64,000 nt of DNA from Streptomyces sporangiiformans (lineage in GTDB: Bacteria > Actinomycetota > Actinomycetes > Streptomycetales > Streptomycetaceae), in the NCBI RefSeq assembly GCF_005768555.2, contig NZ_VCHX02000123.1:46215-110214 (forward strand), written 5' to 3'. The notes beneath the pieces are model-generated. The model made no database searches, was not told the DNA's origin, and saw only the letters and a list, made by a program, of their open reading frames with translations. Each line of letters begins with the position of its first letter. Positions within the stretch are counted from its first letter, which is position 1. The position numbers and the translations under genes are program-made. Positions 1 through 8,770 of this stretch are shown here, piece after piece.

Positions 1-364
1 GCTGTCCTGCAGCTCCTCGACGGTGAGCGGCTCGACCTGCCGCGGCGGGCCGACGAACTCCACTGTGGACATCCGGCTCACCCCGAGCCCGTGCACGTAC
101 ACGCCGTGCGGCGTGTTGAAATCCTGGCCGCAGCTTCTCCTGGTCCACCATGTCGACCACCGCCATCCGACCGGTGACGGTCGCGTCGGTGCCGGCGGCG
201 GCGCGAGCACCAGCGACGACGCGTGCAACGTGGACGAGTCGCCCGAATCCGGCGGGCAGGGCGGCAGCGGCAGCTCGGCTGTTCCCGGCCTCGGCGGTCC
301 CAGCGAGCTGGGCGGCATCGGCGGCGCCGGCGGCCTCGGCGGTACCTTCGGCAGGGCGTTCCAC
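1..364 (-). CDS. Unknown protein, runs off left edge, apparent frameshift
   Basis: I do not recognise this gene. Read on the minus strand from a GTG near 364, it gives an Ala-rich N-terminus followed by a well-behaved segment (GRMAVVDMVDQEKLR). About position 131 the reading frame shifts by one base and continues as DFNTPHGVYVHGLGVSR to the window edge. Both halves have strongly GC-biased third positions, so I infer one gene with a one-base error or mutation. No good ribosome site precedes the GTG, and the true start may lie further upstream. A plus-strand Gly-rich reading of the same DNA looks superficially codon-biased, but it cannot explain the conserved-looking minus-strand segments. Confidence 0.35.
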   Translation of the reverse strand, partial: MERPAEGTAEAAGAADAAQLAGTAEAGNSRAAAAALPAGFGRLVHVARVVAGARAAAGTDATVTGRMAVVDMVDQEKLRPGFQHAARRVRARARGEPDVHSGVRRPAAAGRAAHRRGAAGQ

Positions 365-621
365 GGCGCCAACGGCAAGGTGAAAATCACCTGGAAACCG
401 AGAACTGACCCACGGCACCGTCGGCCCGTCGTCGCGGTACCTCCGCCGGACCACGGCCCTCGCGCGACGGGCCTGCCCCGCAGTTCCCGGCCGGCCGGTC
501 CCCGCCCTGGCAGCCGACGTCGGCTGCCGCCAGGACGAGCAGGCCCGTGACCTCTGCACCCGCCTGCAACGAAGTCCCAGACGTGCAACGCGCGAAACAC
601 CGGACAGCGGAGGGAGTCGCC

Positions 622-1584
622 TCATGCGAGAGCTGCCGCAGGGCCCACCGTCCCGGGTCCGTAACGGTCGTTGAGCCGGTCGATGACCGGCTCAACCCGC
701 AGCCGCGCCTCGCGGGCGCCGTCCAGTGTCAACTGCGTGTGGGCGAGCCCTCCGTCCACGGCCTCCGCGACCAGCGTGAGGCGCCGTATCCGGGCGCGTT
801 GCAGGCCGAAGCCGTCCAGGACGCCGTACACAGCACGGCGAAGATCGTCCGTGTGCGCCGAAGGAGCAGCCAGCGTACGAGCCTTCGACACCTCCGTCCG
901 GTCAGCCATCCGCACCACCACCGTGACCGAACGCGCCGCCCGCTCACCCGCCCGCAGCCGGGCCCCGAGCTCCGCGGCCAGCCGCAGAGCCGCAGAGCGG
1001 ACCTCGAAGCCGTCCAGGACATCCACGGCGAAGTCGGCCCGGACGCTGACCGTCTCCGCCGCACGGCCCGGCACGACCATCCGATGGTCCACTCCCCGCG
1101 CGCGCTCCTGCAGCGCGCGGCCCGGCCGTCCCAAGATCCGCAGCACCGTGGCACCGGGCAGCACGGCCAACTGCCCGATCGTCAAGACCCCCAGGGAACG
1201 GAGCGCCGTGGCCTGCGCCCGCCGGATCCCGTACAACTCGCCGATTGGAAGCGGCCCGAGGAAATCCGCGGTGTCGGACACCGGCACGTGAAGGACGCCG
1301 CCCGACCCCGTACGCGAGGACGCCATGGCCGCAACGCTCCAGGACGGACCGATCCCCACGACCGTGCCCAGGCCGTACAGAGCAGCCGCCTGAAGCCGCA
1401 GCCGCTGCGCCAGACCGACCGGGCCGACGCCGAACAGCCGCAGAGCGCCGCCCACCTGGGCAACGGCCGCCGACGGCGCCAACGACTGGGCGAGCGGGGT
1501 GAACCGCTCGATCACCTCCATGAGCTCCGCGAGCCCTTCACCCTGACGAAGCCTCACGTGGAGGAAGACCGCCTCCCTCACCAC
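622..1584 (-). CDS. ImuB-like Y-family DNA polymerase homologue, probably non-catalytic
   Basis: This 320-residue protein matches the Streptomyces Y-family polymerase/ImuB group. The palm-like N-terminus (PSAAVAQVGGALRLFG) is followed by a helix-hairpin-helix region (SLGVLTIGQLAVLP, about residue 135) and a little-finger-like C-terminal half. In active Y-family polymerases the N-terminal strand and the palm carry metal-binding acidic residues (D in the first strand, SxDE in the palm). I do not see these here, which fits ImuB-type accessory proteins that dock DnaE2 polymerase during mutagenic repair. The GTG start follows GGGAGGGC. No dnaE2 partner is visible in the window. An inactive DinB paralogue is the alternative reading. 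Confidence 0.7.
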   Translation of the reverse strand: MVREAVFLHVRLRQGEGLAELMEVIERFTPLAQSLAPSAAVAQVGGALRLFGVGPVGLAQRLRLQAAALYGLGTVVGIGPSWSVAAMASSRTGSGGVLHVPVSDTADFLGPLPIGELYGIRRAQATALRSLGVLTIGQLAVLPGATVLRILGRPGRALQERARGVDHRMVVPGRAAETVSVRADFAVDVLDGFEVRSAALRLAAELGARLRAGERAARSVTVVVRMADRTEVSKARTLAAPSAHTDDLRRAVYGVLDGFGLQRARIRRLTLVAEAVDGGLAHTQLTLDGAREARLRVEPVIDRLNDRYGPGTVGPAAALA

Positions 1585-1828
1585 GCCCTCCCGAACGCAG
1601 CCTCTACGAGCCCTTGCCGCTTCAACCGGCCGTACGATCGCCGTCTCGGCCCCGGGCGGCCGGCCAGTTCACGGTCTTGGGCCTTCAGGAATCCGCGAAC
1701 CTGTCGGCTTCCTGTTCACCCTGCCGCGACCGGTACCCCATCCGCAGAGCGTGTCGGCTGCCGAAGCCACCTCAGCTTGAACCCCGCGAATACATATAGC
1801 GGCCCCTCAGTTTTGGCAGCCCTTGGAG

Positions 1829-1966
1829 TCATGCGGTGGGAGCGTCGAGGAACTCGCCATGCTGAATCCCTGCCGGGTATTGACCGAATCGATCGCCCTT
1901 GGCATGCCAGTGGGTGATGGCCATACATCCGGATGCCGGGCCCGCGGCGAGTATCAGTGCCTCCAT
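1829..1966 (-). CDS. Small ORF overlapping the end of the membrane-protein gene
   Basis: A 45-residue ORF (MEALILAAGPASGCMA...) starts inside the last codons of the preceding minus-strand gene and uses its GGGGAGGCG segment as a ribosome site. Codon bias is only moderate. No domain is recognised. It may be a translationally coupled small protein or chance. Confidence 0.25.
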   Translation of the reverse strand: MEALILAAGPASGCMAITHWHAKGDRFGQYPAGIQHGEFLDAPTA

Positions 1967-3414
1967 GGTGACGCCTCCCCTCGATGTTCCGCGACGGCGG
2001 CGCGGGCGGCGCGGGCGTCGGAGAGCGGCACCACGATGCTGGTCACCAGCCGTGTGATGCCCATACGGGCAGGGGCCTGGGCTGGCTGGTCGAGCTGGAG
2101 CACCAGCGTTTCCGGCGCTCGTCCGGGTACCCGGAAGCCCGACGGTGAGGGCGCGGCCTCGGAGGCGGTGGCGGTCTCGACGCCGGTCACGGTCTCCAGT
2201 GGGATGTCCATGCTCTGGTGTGTGCCCCACCGCAGGACGATCCGTACCGTCGTGACGGTGTGCGGGCGCACCCTCCCGGCGAGGGCGAAGGCCGCGGCGG
2301 CCGCCGCCGCGTACAGCAGGACGATGCCGCCGACGATGGTGAGCGGGATCACCGCGACACCTACCAGCAGCGATACTCCTGCGGCCGCCAGCAGGACCGC
2401 CACGGCGGCGGCCGGCCCGCCGCTGCCGACCCTCCCCAGCCTGGTGTCGCCCGGCTGGGCTTGGGTGCGAAAGGCGAGGGCCAGGGCGAGGATGCCCCAC
2501 ACGGACACTTCATGGCGGACCATCTCGGCCACCGGCGGCGGCAGGAGAGAGAAGAACGCCTCTCTGAAGGCGGCGCGCCGCCCTCGGCCCGTCCTGCGCA
2601 GCCTGCGGTACAGGCTGACGAACGCCGCGCCGAAGACCAGACCCAGGATGGCCAGGGTGCCCTCGGTCACCACGAGGATGCCTGCGGCGATACGCCAGTC
2701 CAGCAGGCCGGTCGTCACCAGCAGGATCTCGACCAGCAGCACGACGAGCCCGGCCCACCGCAGCCGACGCAGCCAGGCAGGCACCTGCGGGGACGTGGCC
2801 GGGGCTGCGAGCTTCGGAACCTCCTCGGCCGTCCTGCCTTCCAGGACCTCGCGCATCGCCTTCATCGCACCGGGTGCATCGAGGACGTGGATATGGATCT
2901 CCCCTGCCGTTCCCACGATCGTGCCGGCTTCGACGCGGACCGGCTTGTGCAGTTTCAACACCAGATTGCTGGTGGACATGACGGGTACCGACAGCACACC
3001 GTCCTTGATCACGGCCGTCCGTTGCTGGTCGGATACGGTGCGCCGGGTGGTCACCTCGCGAATGAGGCCCATCGGGACACGCGCGTGGAAAGACGCTCCG
3101 TAGTGCACAGTCAGCATGCCGTTGGCAATGCGGTGCGGATAGGCACTCAGTGCGACCGCGAAACCGACCATCGTGTAGGCGGCTGCGCACCCGGCGGCGA
3201 GCGCGAGGACGCGGCTCCACGGAGCGGACAGCATCAGGTCGACCAGGACGATCTCCAGGACCGACAGGAAAAGGATCACCCCGACACCGAGGGCGCCCCC
3301 CTCCTGACTGGGGATCACCACTCCGTCCGTGCGCTTACGCAGGGCCTGCCACGGTGCCCGCAGAGCCGCGCCCAAGCTCGCGCCTCCACCGGTGATCACG
3401 GCACTCGTGATCAC
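1954..3414 (-). CDS. Polytopic membrane protein of unknown function
   Basis: A 486-residue protein with two membrane modules. Paired hydrophobic segments lie at about residues 45-90, 215-275 and 310-370. They are separated by soluble beta-rich stretches (about 95-185 and 380-460) of the kind seen in PH-like YdbT/YvcR-type bacterial proteins. The duplicated helix pair plus soluble domain layout supports a membrane-anchored PH-like protein, but this is inference. The GTG start overlaps the stop of the upstream MerR-like gene as GTGA, so the two are probably cotranscribed and coupled. No catalytic motif is visible. Confidence 0.6.
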   Translation of the reverse strand: MITSAVITGGGASLGAALRAPWQALRKRTDGVVIPSQEGGALGVGVILFLSVLEIVLVDLMLSAPWSRVLALAAGCAAAYTMVGFAVALSAYPHRIANGMLTVHYGASFHARVPMGLIREVTTRRTVSDQQRTAVIKDGVLSVPVMSTSNLVLKLHKPVRVEAGTIVGTAGEIHIHVLDAPGAMKAMREVLEGRTAEEVPKLAAPATSPQVPAWLRRLRWAGLVVLLVEILLVTTGLLDWRIAAGILVVTEGTLAILGLVFGAAFVSLYRRLRRTGRGRRAAFREAFFSLLPPPVAEMVRHEVSVWGILALALAFRTQAQPGDTRLGRVGSGGPAAAVAVLLAAAGVSLLVGVAVIPLTIVGGIVLLYAAAAAAAFALAGRVRPHTVTTVRIVLRWGTHQSMDIPLETVTGVETATASEAAPSPSGFRVPGRAPETLVLQLDQPAQAPARMGITRLVTSIVVPLSDARAARAAVAEHRGEASPWRH

Positions 3415-3716
3415 GCTTGCGTCACCGCGGCGGGCACGGACCCCTCACTCCTGCCACCGCAAGTCTGCGTCCAGGCCCGGATAACCTCGCGCAGGTCACC
3501 CCGGGGGTCTACGACCAGCAGGTCACGCACGTGGCCCAAACCGAGATCCCACTCGGGCAGCCGCCGCACGCGGGCCACGCCGACGGCGTTCCATAACCCG
3601 TACTCACGGTATTCACTGGGCCTTCGCGCGCGCTCGGTCAACGCTCGTTGACGGTGGTAACGGCACACAACTGGTGTGGGTACCTTGGCGAGCGCGAACA
3701 GTTCATCGATCCGCAT
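3411..3716 (-). CDS. MerR-family regulator, divergent, short
   Basis: About 101 residues beginning MRIDELFALAKVPTPVV. The layout is that of a MerR N-terminal winged-helix domain (usual pattern MRIGELARRTGVSxRTVRYYE...). The wing/helix part REYGLWNAVGVARVRRL is still recognisable at about residues 33-50. The normally conserved RYYE becomes RYHRQ, and the recognition helix is altered. There is no C-terminal effector domain. I chose the ATG at 3716 because the MerR match starts there; the frame is open further upstream. The gene is coupled by GTGA to the membrane-protein gene, so it may be a degenerate or specialised regulator of it. Confidence 0.5.
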   Translation of the reverse strand: MRIDELFALAKVPTPVVCRYHRQRALTERARRPSEYREYGLWNAVGVARVRRLPEWDLGLGHVRDLLVVDPRGDLREVIRAWTQTCGGRSEGSVPAAVTQA

Positions 3717-3889
3717 GGCCCCCAGTAGAAACGTTGACGCTACGGCAATGTCAACACGGAAGCATGCGTACTGCAGTTCAGACACGGGCTTGTCCACACC
3801 CCCTTGGGGCACGACGACGAACCCTCTCAAAACACCCTCTCAGAGCTGACTTCACATCAGCAGCACTTGTGCAGCGGCACTACCGCGCA

Positions 3890-5017
3890 TCAACTCCCTG
3901 ATTTTTCGCCATCAATGTGCGGGGATGTCGCGGGTAGTTCCACAGTGATGCGGATCCCGCCGGCAGGGCGCGGGGTGAGGGTGAGTGTTCCGTCGTGTGC
4001 CTGGGTGATGGTTTTGACGATGGCCAGGCCGAGGCCGACGCCTGCGTGGCTGGTGTGCATGCGCTCGGTGCCGCGCTGGAATGGTTCGGTGAGGGTCGAG
4101 ACCAGCTGTGGGGCGAGCTTCTCGCCGGTGTTTTCGACAGTGAGCTCCACAGTTTTGGGGCGGATGCTGGTCTTGACCCACACGGCGCCCTGTTCAGGCA
4201 GGTTGTGGACGATCGCGTTGTGCACGAGGTTCGTGGTCAACTGCAGCAGGAGCGCGTGTGAGCCGATGGTGGGGGTGATGTCGCCGGAGGTATCGATGGT
4301 GACGCCACGCTTTTCTGCCAGCGGAAGGAGCGTTTCGGTGGCTTCTTCCGCCAGGAGAGACAGGTCGATGGGTTCTCGGGTGAAGGACCGTTGGTCGGCG
4401 CGGCTGAGCAGGAGCAATGCTTCAGTGAGGTCGATCGCTCGGGTGTTGACGGCGTGGAGGCGGTCGATGACTTCGCCGGCGTCGTGTTTCGGATCGGTGC
4501 GGGCCACGTCGAGAAGTGCCTTCGAGATCGCCAGCGGGGTGCGCAACTCGTGAGAGGCGTTGGCTGCGAATCTCCGCTGTTCGGCGACGTGTGCTTCGAG
4601 CCGCGCGAGCATCGCGTCGAAGGCGTCGGCGAGTTCGCGGAACTCGTCTTTGTGGCCCGGCAGCTGGATTCGGTGGGAGAGTGATCCGCTCGTGGCCAGG
4701 CGGGTGGCGTCGGTGATGCGGGTCAGCGGGGCGAGCATGCGGCCGGCGAGGATCCACCCTCCCACGAGGCCGAACACGAGCAGGAACGCCATTACTGCGG
4801 CTGCCCTCGGAGCGAAAACGTCCAGGAGGACGGACCGAACGGGAAAAACACCGTTCGCGGGCTTGTCATCGGGGTTTTTGAGCATCGCACGGTCGGGGAC
4901 ATAACGGAGGAGGAACACCCACACCGCACCGAGCAGCAAGGCACCGGCAAGCATGAGGAATCCGGCGTAGCTGAGGGTGAGTTTGAGGCGAACGCTCAAA
5001 CCAGGTGCTCTATCCAC
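3890..5017 (-). CDS. vanS: VanS-like sensor histidine kinase
   Basis: A 375-residue membrane histidine kinase. It has TM segments at about residues 17-39 and 72-93, a HAMP linker, the H-box SHELRTPLA with His about 156, the N-box LTTNLVHNAIVHN near 270, and the G-box GVGLGLAIVK near 340. From memory of the family, it closely resembles S. coelicolor VanS, which senses vancomycin-type glycopeptides at the membrane and controls VanR phosphorylation. I chose the GTG at 5017 because it follows GGGAGACGACC and overlaps the vanR stop; the frame is open further upstream but that part is vanR antisense-like sequence. The external loop is short, as in VanS proteins that bind drug directly. No vanHAX genes are in the window. 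Confidence 0.88.
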   Translation of the reverse strand: MDRAPGLSVRLKLTLSYAGFLMLAGALLLGAVWVFLLRYVPDRAMLKNPDDKPANGVFPVRSVLLDVFAPRAAAVMAFLLVFGLVGGWILAGRMLAPLTRITDATRLATSGSLSHRIQLPGHKDEFRELADAFDAMLARLEAHVAEQRRFAANASHELRTPLAISKALLDVARTDPKHDAGEVIDRLHAVNTRAIDLTEALLLLSRADQRSFTREPIDLSLLAEEATETLLPLAEKRGVTIDTSGDITPTIGSHALLLQLTTNLVHNAIVHNLPEQGAVWVKTSIRPKTVELTVENTGEKLAPQLVSTLTEPFQRGTERMHTSHAGVGLGLAIVKTITQAHDGTLTLTPRPAGGIRITVELPATSPHIDGEKSGS

Positions 5018-5705
5018 GGTCGTCTCCCTCGTGTCCGGCCGCCGGTTGCGTGTCGATGCGGTAGCCGACGCCTGGCACGGTGGCGATGAGCCAGGGTTCG
5101 CCGAGCCGTTTACGCAGGGCCGAGACGGTGATGCGTACGGCGTTGGTGAACGGGTCGGCGTTCTCGTCCCACGCGCGTTCCAGGAGCTTTTCGGCGCTGA
5201 CGACACCGCCTTCGGCGGCGACGAGGACTTCGAGCACGGCGAACTGCTTCCTGGTCAGCGCGGTGTATCGGCCGTCTCGGTAGACCTCGCGGCGGAACGG
5301 ATCCAGCCGCAGCCCTGCGATCTCTCGCACGGGCGGCCTGTTGTGCACGCGCCGGCGGTCGAGTGCTCTGAGCCTGAGCACGAGCTCTTGCAGCTCGAAG
5401 GGCTTCGTGAGGTAGTCGTCGGCGCCGAGCCCGAACCCGGTGGCCTTGTCGTCGAGCCGGTCGGCCGCGGTGAGCATGAGGATCGGCATGCCGCTGCCGG
5501 AGGCGACGATGCTCTGGGCGATCTCGTCGCCGGAGGGGCCCGGGATGTCGCGGTCGAGGACGGCGATGTCGTAGGTGTTGATGCTCAGCAGTTCCAGAGC
5601 CGTACCGCCGTCACCTGCGATGTCGGCCGCGATCGCTTCCAGGCGTAGGCCATCGCGGACGGCTTCTGCCAGATAGGGCTCGTCCTCGACTATCAACACA
5701 CGCAT
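5010..5705 (-). CDS. vanR: VanR-like OmpR-family response regulator
   Basis: A 231-residue response regulator. The receiver domain (1-115) has the acidic pair ED at 7-8, phospho-acceptor Asp51 in LDRDIPG, and Lys in LTKPFEL. The OmpR/PhoB winged helix (about 130-220) contains TNAVRITVSALRKRLG and ends PGVGYRI. It is very similar, as I remember it, to S. coelicolor VanR, which activates resistance genes when the VanS phosphatase is inhibited by glycopeptide. It is the first gene of a two-gene minus-strand operon with vanS (8-base overlap). Its promoter must lie in 5706-5791, shared with the divergent carboxypeptidase, a likely VanR target. Confidence 0.9.
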   Translation of the reverse strand: MRVLIVEDEPYLAEAVRDGLRLEAIAADIAGDGGTALELLSINTYDIAVLDRDIPGPSGDEIAQSIVASGSGMPILMLTAADRLDDKATGFGLGADDYLTKPFELQELVLRLRALDRRRVHNRPPVREIAGLRLDPFRREVYRDGRYTALTRKQFAVLEVLVAAEGGVVSAEKLLERAWDENADPFTNAVRITVSALRKRLGEPWLIATVPGVGYRIDTQPAAGHEGDDRG

Positions 5706-5791
5706 GCTCCGAGGCTACGAGTCGGCACATATCGTCGGCGTATCGAAAACCACATACGTGCCGGCAACACCGCGCTGCCTTGACTGGCGGC

Positions 5792-6451
5792 ATGAATCGA
5801 ACCCCACCTTCAGCACGAACACCGACCCGCGGGATTCGATGGCTCCTCGCCGTCGGTCTGACAGCCGTCTTAGCAGTGATCACCGCAGCCCTCGGCCACC
5901 AGGGGTCGAAGTCCTCGTCCTCCTCGCCTTCCTCGCCCTCCTCCCCCTCGGCTGCACCGTCCTCGCATACTGATCGCAGTGAGCACCGTGGTGCGCTCGG
6001 CGAGGCCGGCGGTGTCGTCCCCGACCGCGTGACGGTCTTCGATGAGGCGATTCCGGCTGTGGGCAAGCTCGATCCAGATTTCCTCAAGGCCCTTCACCAG
6101 GCCGCGACGGCTGCCGCGGACGACGGAGTCGAGTTCTACGTCAACAGCGGCTGGCGTTCCCCGGAGTACCAGAATCAGCTTGTTCGCGAGGCGGTCTCCA
6201 AGTACGGGTCCGAAGAAGAGGCCGCCCGATGGGTGGCCACCGCGGCGACGTCTCCCCACGTGTCGGGGGACGCGGTCGACATCGGGCACTCCGATGCGAC
6301 GGCGTGGCTGTCCGAGCACAGTGCCGAGTACGGGCTGTGCCAGATCTACCGGAACGAACCCTGGCACTACGAACTGCGCGCCAACGCGATCGATCGTGGC
6401 TGCCCGCGTATGTATGCCGACCTCACTCAGGACCCGAGGATGCAGCAGTGA
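5792..6451 (+). CDS. vanY: VanY-type D-alanyl-D-alanine carboxypeptidase (M15B)
   Basis: A 219-residue protein with one N-terminal membrane anchor (about 14-34), a Ser/Pro-rich linker and an extracytoplasmic peptidase domain. The zinc-binding pattern of VanY/M15B enzymes is complete: SGWRSPEYQ at 119-127, His156 and Asp163 in PHVSGDAVDIG, and Glu189/His192 in NEPWHYE. The enzyme removes the terminal D-Ala from peptidoglycan precursors, lowering the number of glycopeptide targets. It is divergent from vanR and immediately upstream of the VanJ-like gene. I chose ATG 5792; a TTG at 5780 is in frame. Both have weak ribosome sites. Confidence 0.85.
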   Translation: MNRTPPSARTPTRGIRWLLAVGLTAVLAVITAALGHQGSKSSSSSPSSPSSPSAAPSSHTDRSEHRGALGEAGGVVPDRVTVFDEAIPAVGKLDPDFLKALHQAATAAADDGVEFYVNSGWRSPEYQNQLVREAVSKYGSEEEAARWVATAATSPHVSGDAVDIGHSDATAWLSEHSAEYGLCQIYRNEPWHYELRANAIDRGCPRMYADLTQDPRMQQ

Positions 6452-6474
6452 CCGGCAGTGCACGAGGACAGACG

Positions 6475-7554
6475 ATGACGCAGGTGGAGACGGCGGAGAC
6501 CGGACAGGGCGACGCCGGCCGCCGGGAGACCGGCTCCGGTACCTGGCGTGCGCGCATCCGCCGGGCGATCCGCATCGGCTCCCGGCCGGGGCCCTGGAAG
6601 CGCGGCCCGGTGCTCGCGGCGCTGGCGCTGCTGCTCGGCCTGCTCATGCTGCTGCACGCGAAGATCCCGAACCGGATCGGGAATCTCGGCAGCCTGGTGG
6701 AGACCCTCCTGCCCTGGTTCGGTCTGTTCGTCCCGGTGCTGCTGGCCGGGGCGCTCTGGCGCCGCTCCGCCTCCGCGGTCGTCGCGCTGCTACTGCCGGT
6801 CACGGTGTGGCTGAACCTCTTCGGCGGGCTGCTCGGCGACAAGTCCCACTCAGACAGTGACCTCACCGTGGTCAGCCACAATGTCGGCGCCGACAACCCC
6901 GACCCGGCCGGCACTGCCCGCGACCTGGCCGCCTCCGGTGCGGACCTGCTGGCACTGGAGGAGATCGCCCCGCAGGACCAGGGCACGTACGAGAAGGAGT
7001 TGAAGAAGGCGTATCCGTACCACACGGTCCAGGGCACGGTCGGGCTGTGGAGCAAGCTGCCGCTGTCGGACACCCAGCCGGTCGACATCAAGATGGACGC
7101 CGGGCCGCTGGCGGACACCAAGCCGCCCGACGTCAAGATGGCCTACAACCGGGCGCTGCGCACCACGGTGGCCACGTACCACGGGCCGCTGGCGGTCTAC
7201 GTGGCCCACCTGGGGTCCGTACGCGTGAATCCCAGGGCGGGCTTCTGGACGGACTCGCGGGACAGAAACGCGCAGGCGCTCGGTAAGGCCATCGCCGCCG
7301 AGCAGAACAAGCGGGTGGTGCTGCTCGGCGACCTGAACGGCACCATGGACGACCGTGCGTTCGCCGACATCACCTCGCAGCTGCAGTCGGCCCAGGACGC
7401 GGCAGGGGACGGCTTCGGCTTCACCTGGCCGGCGAAGTTCCCGGTGGCGCGGATCGACCAGATCCTGGTCCGCGGCGTGGAGCCTGAGAGCTCGTGGGTG
7501 TTGCCGGCCACCGGCAGCGACCACCTGCCGGTGGCGGCAGGAATCAGCTGGTGA
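6475..7554 (+). CDS. vanJ: VanJ-like membrane phosphatase (EEP fold)
   Basis: A 359-residue protein with a basic N-terminus, three hydrophobic segments (about residues 45-115) and an endonuclease/exonuclease/phosphatase-fold domain. Visible EEP motifs are VVSHNVG, LALEEI, LGDLNGTMDD and the C-terminal SDHLPV. S. coelicolor VanJ has this architecture and confers teicoplanin resistance, probably by dephosphorylating lipid carriers outside the membrane. Its start overlaps or nearly overlaps the vanY stop. ATG 6475 follows GAGGACAG; the alternative GTG 6448 overlaps the vanY TGA and is also preceded by GAGGA. It is likely in the same VanR-controlled transcript as vanY. Confidence 0.8.
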   Translation: MTQVETAETGQGDAGRRETGSGTWRARIRRAIRIGSRPGPWKRGPVLAALALLLGLLMLLHAKIPNRIGNLGSLVETLLPWFGLFVPVLLAGALWRRSASAVVALLLPVTVWLNLFGGLLGDKSHSDSDLTVVSHNVGADNPDPAGTARDLAASGADLLALEEIAPQDQGTYEKELKKAYPYHTVQGTVGLWSKLPLSDTQPVDIKMDAGPLADTKPPDVKMAYNRALRTTVATYHGPLAVYVAHLGSVRVNPRAGFWTDSRDRNAQALGKAIAAEQNKRVVLLGDLNGTMDDRAFADITSQLQSAQDAAGDGFGFTWPAKFPVARIDQILVRGVEPESSWVLPATGSDHLPVAAGISW

Positions 7555-7589
7555 ACACCGCGCAAAGCCGGCGGAGGGGATCGGCCGAC

Positions 7590-7770
7590 GAAGCCGGCCC
7601 CAGCGCCACGGAAACCGGGCTGGTCTCCGAGCAAGGCCGCCGCGAGCGGGATGCCCTGCCCGTCGACGATGAGGTGGTGCTTGCTGCCCGGCCGTGCTCG
7701 GTCGACCGGGCTGGGACCACTTTTGGGCCCCGCCGGGCCGTCCTGACGTGCTCAGCGCTGCGCGTCGCAA
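7590..7770 (-). pseudogene. IS5-family transposase remnant
   Basis: Minus-strand translation gives GPSPVDRARPGSKHHLIVDG and GQGIPLA, a hallmark of Streptomyces IS5-type DDE transposases. The upstream part (AEHVRTARRGPK) is in another frame, so one base is missing in an A-run near 7725. Nothing before or after is intact. Just a fragment. Confidence 0.6.
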
Positions 7771-7974
7771 CCGCCGCCTGAGCCGCGGACGGCGTCGCGG
7801 GGGTGTGCGACGCTCGGCGTCGGAATCCGAGGACGGAGGTTTGACTGGCCCGGTCTGAGGGTCGACATCCACGTCTGTTCCTGTCTCTTCTTGACCGGCA
7901 ACCCCTACCGGCTGTCATGGTCACGGAGATCGCGTCCCGTGAGGTGGTGCAGCCGGTTGAGCGTCTAGAACGCG

Positions 7975-8245
7975 CGCGTGGCTGCCCCAACCGGGCCCTT
8001 TGTGAGTGGGCTGCGTTCGACGTGCGCAGCAGCCTCCAACCGGTCGACCAGGTAGTCGGCGGTCTGCTCGGTCACCTGGGCGGCTTCCCGCCGGTTTACT
8101 GAGGCGGGTGCCGCCGACGTTCACGCGCTGCAGGACCTTGCTCTACGCCACGGTGACGTCGTTGCACCCGGCCTTGGTGATGACGGCGAAGACCCGGTTG
8201 GCCAGCGCCCGGTGGCGGCGAAGAGCAGTGACCCGAACTGTCTTC
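7975..8245 (-). pseudogene. MarR-family regulator, multiply broken
   Basis: Reading right to left, the fragments RALANRVFAVITKAG, CNDVTVA*SKVLQRVN and EAAQVTEQTADYLVDRLEAA line up in order with a MarR winged-helix domain. There is a TAG where Gln is usual, a frameshift near 8097, and truncation around 7975. Just downstream, TLNRLHHLTGRDLRDHD resembles the end of a PucR-type helix-turn-helix and may be a separate fragment. Confidence 0.5.
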
Positions 8246-8284
8246 TCCTGAGGGGGGCGGCAGGCCGACGCCAGTTGTGGCATG

Positions 8285-8545
8285 TCATGTGCCCACTCTT
8301 CTGCCGGGGATGGCGAAGCCGGACTGATAGGCGATTACGACGAGTTGGGCACGGTCCCGGGCGCCGAGCTTGGACATGATGTGGTTCACGTGGGTCTTGG
8401 CGGTCAGGGGCGAGACGTGAAGCCATTCCCCGATCGCGTTGTTGGACAGGCCGGCGGCCACGAGGCCCAGCACCTGACTCTCGCGTTCGGTCAGCCTCTT
8501 CAACTCCGGCGCCGAGACACTCGTGGGGTCCGGTACGGCGAGGTA
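8285..8545 (-). pseudogene. LuxR-type DNA-binding domain, truncated regulator
   Basis: The last ~80 codons of a minus-strand ORF are a clear LuxR/NarL helix-turn-helix: LTERESQVLGLVAAGLSNNA, then VSPLTAKTHVNHIMSKLGAR. No receiver domain precedes it; upstream codons lack bias. This is the 3' end of a response-regulator gene, cut at its 5' side. Gly-Ser-type motif changes are minor, so loss looks recent. Confidence 0.55.
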
Positions 8546-8770
8546 GCGACCGATGTACCCGGCTGTTGGTCCGTGGTCCCGGATCGGCCTTCCGTCACAG
8601 ATCCGGAACGTGTCGGGAGCGATGCGGCAGGCAGACGAATCAGGAGGCGTGTCCGAAGAGGGGGGCAAGGCCGGGTCATGATCAGGCAGGGATATGGGGG
8701 GGGGCGGACGCCGGTGGCCCACGCCACCAGCCAATGACGCCGAACGATTTCGCCCACTATGGTGAAACAC

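Noticed and set aside
23..550. Plus-strand Gly-rich ORF at the left edge
   Set aside because: Its codon bias is a mirror of the minus-strand Ala-rich gene, and the minus strand gives the more protein-like segments on both sides of the frameshift.
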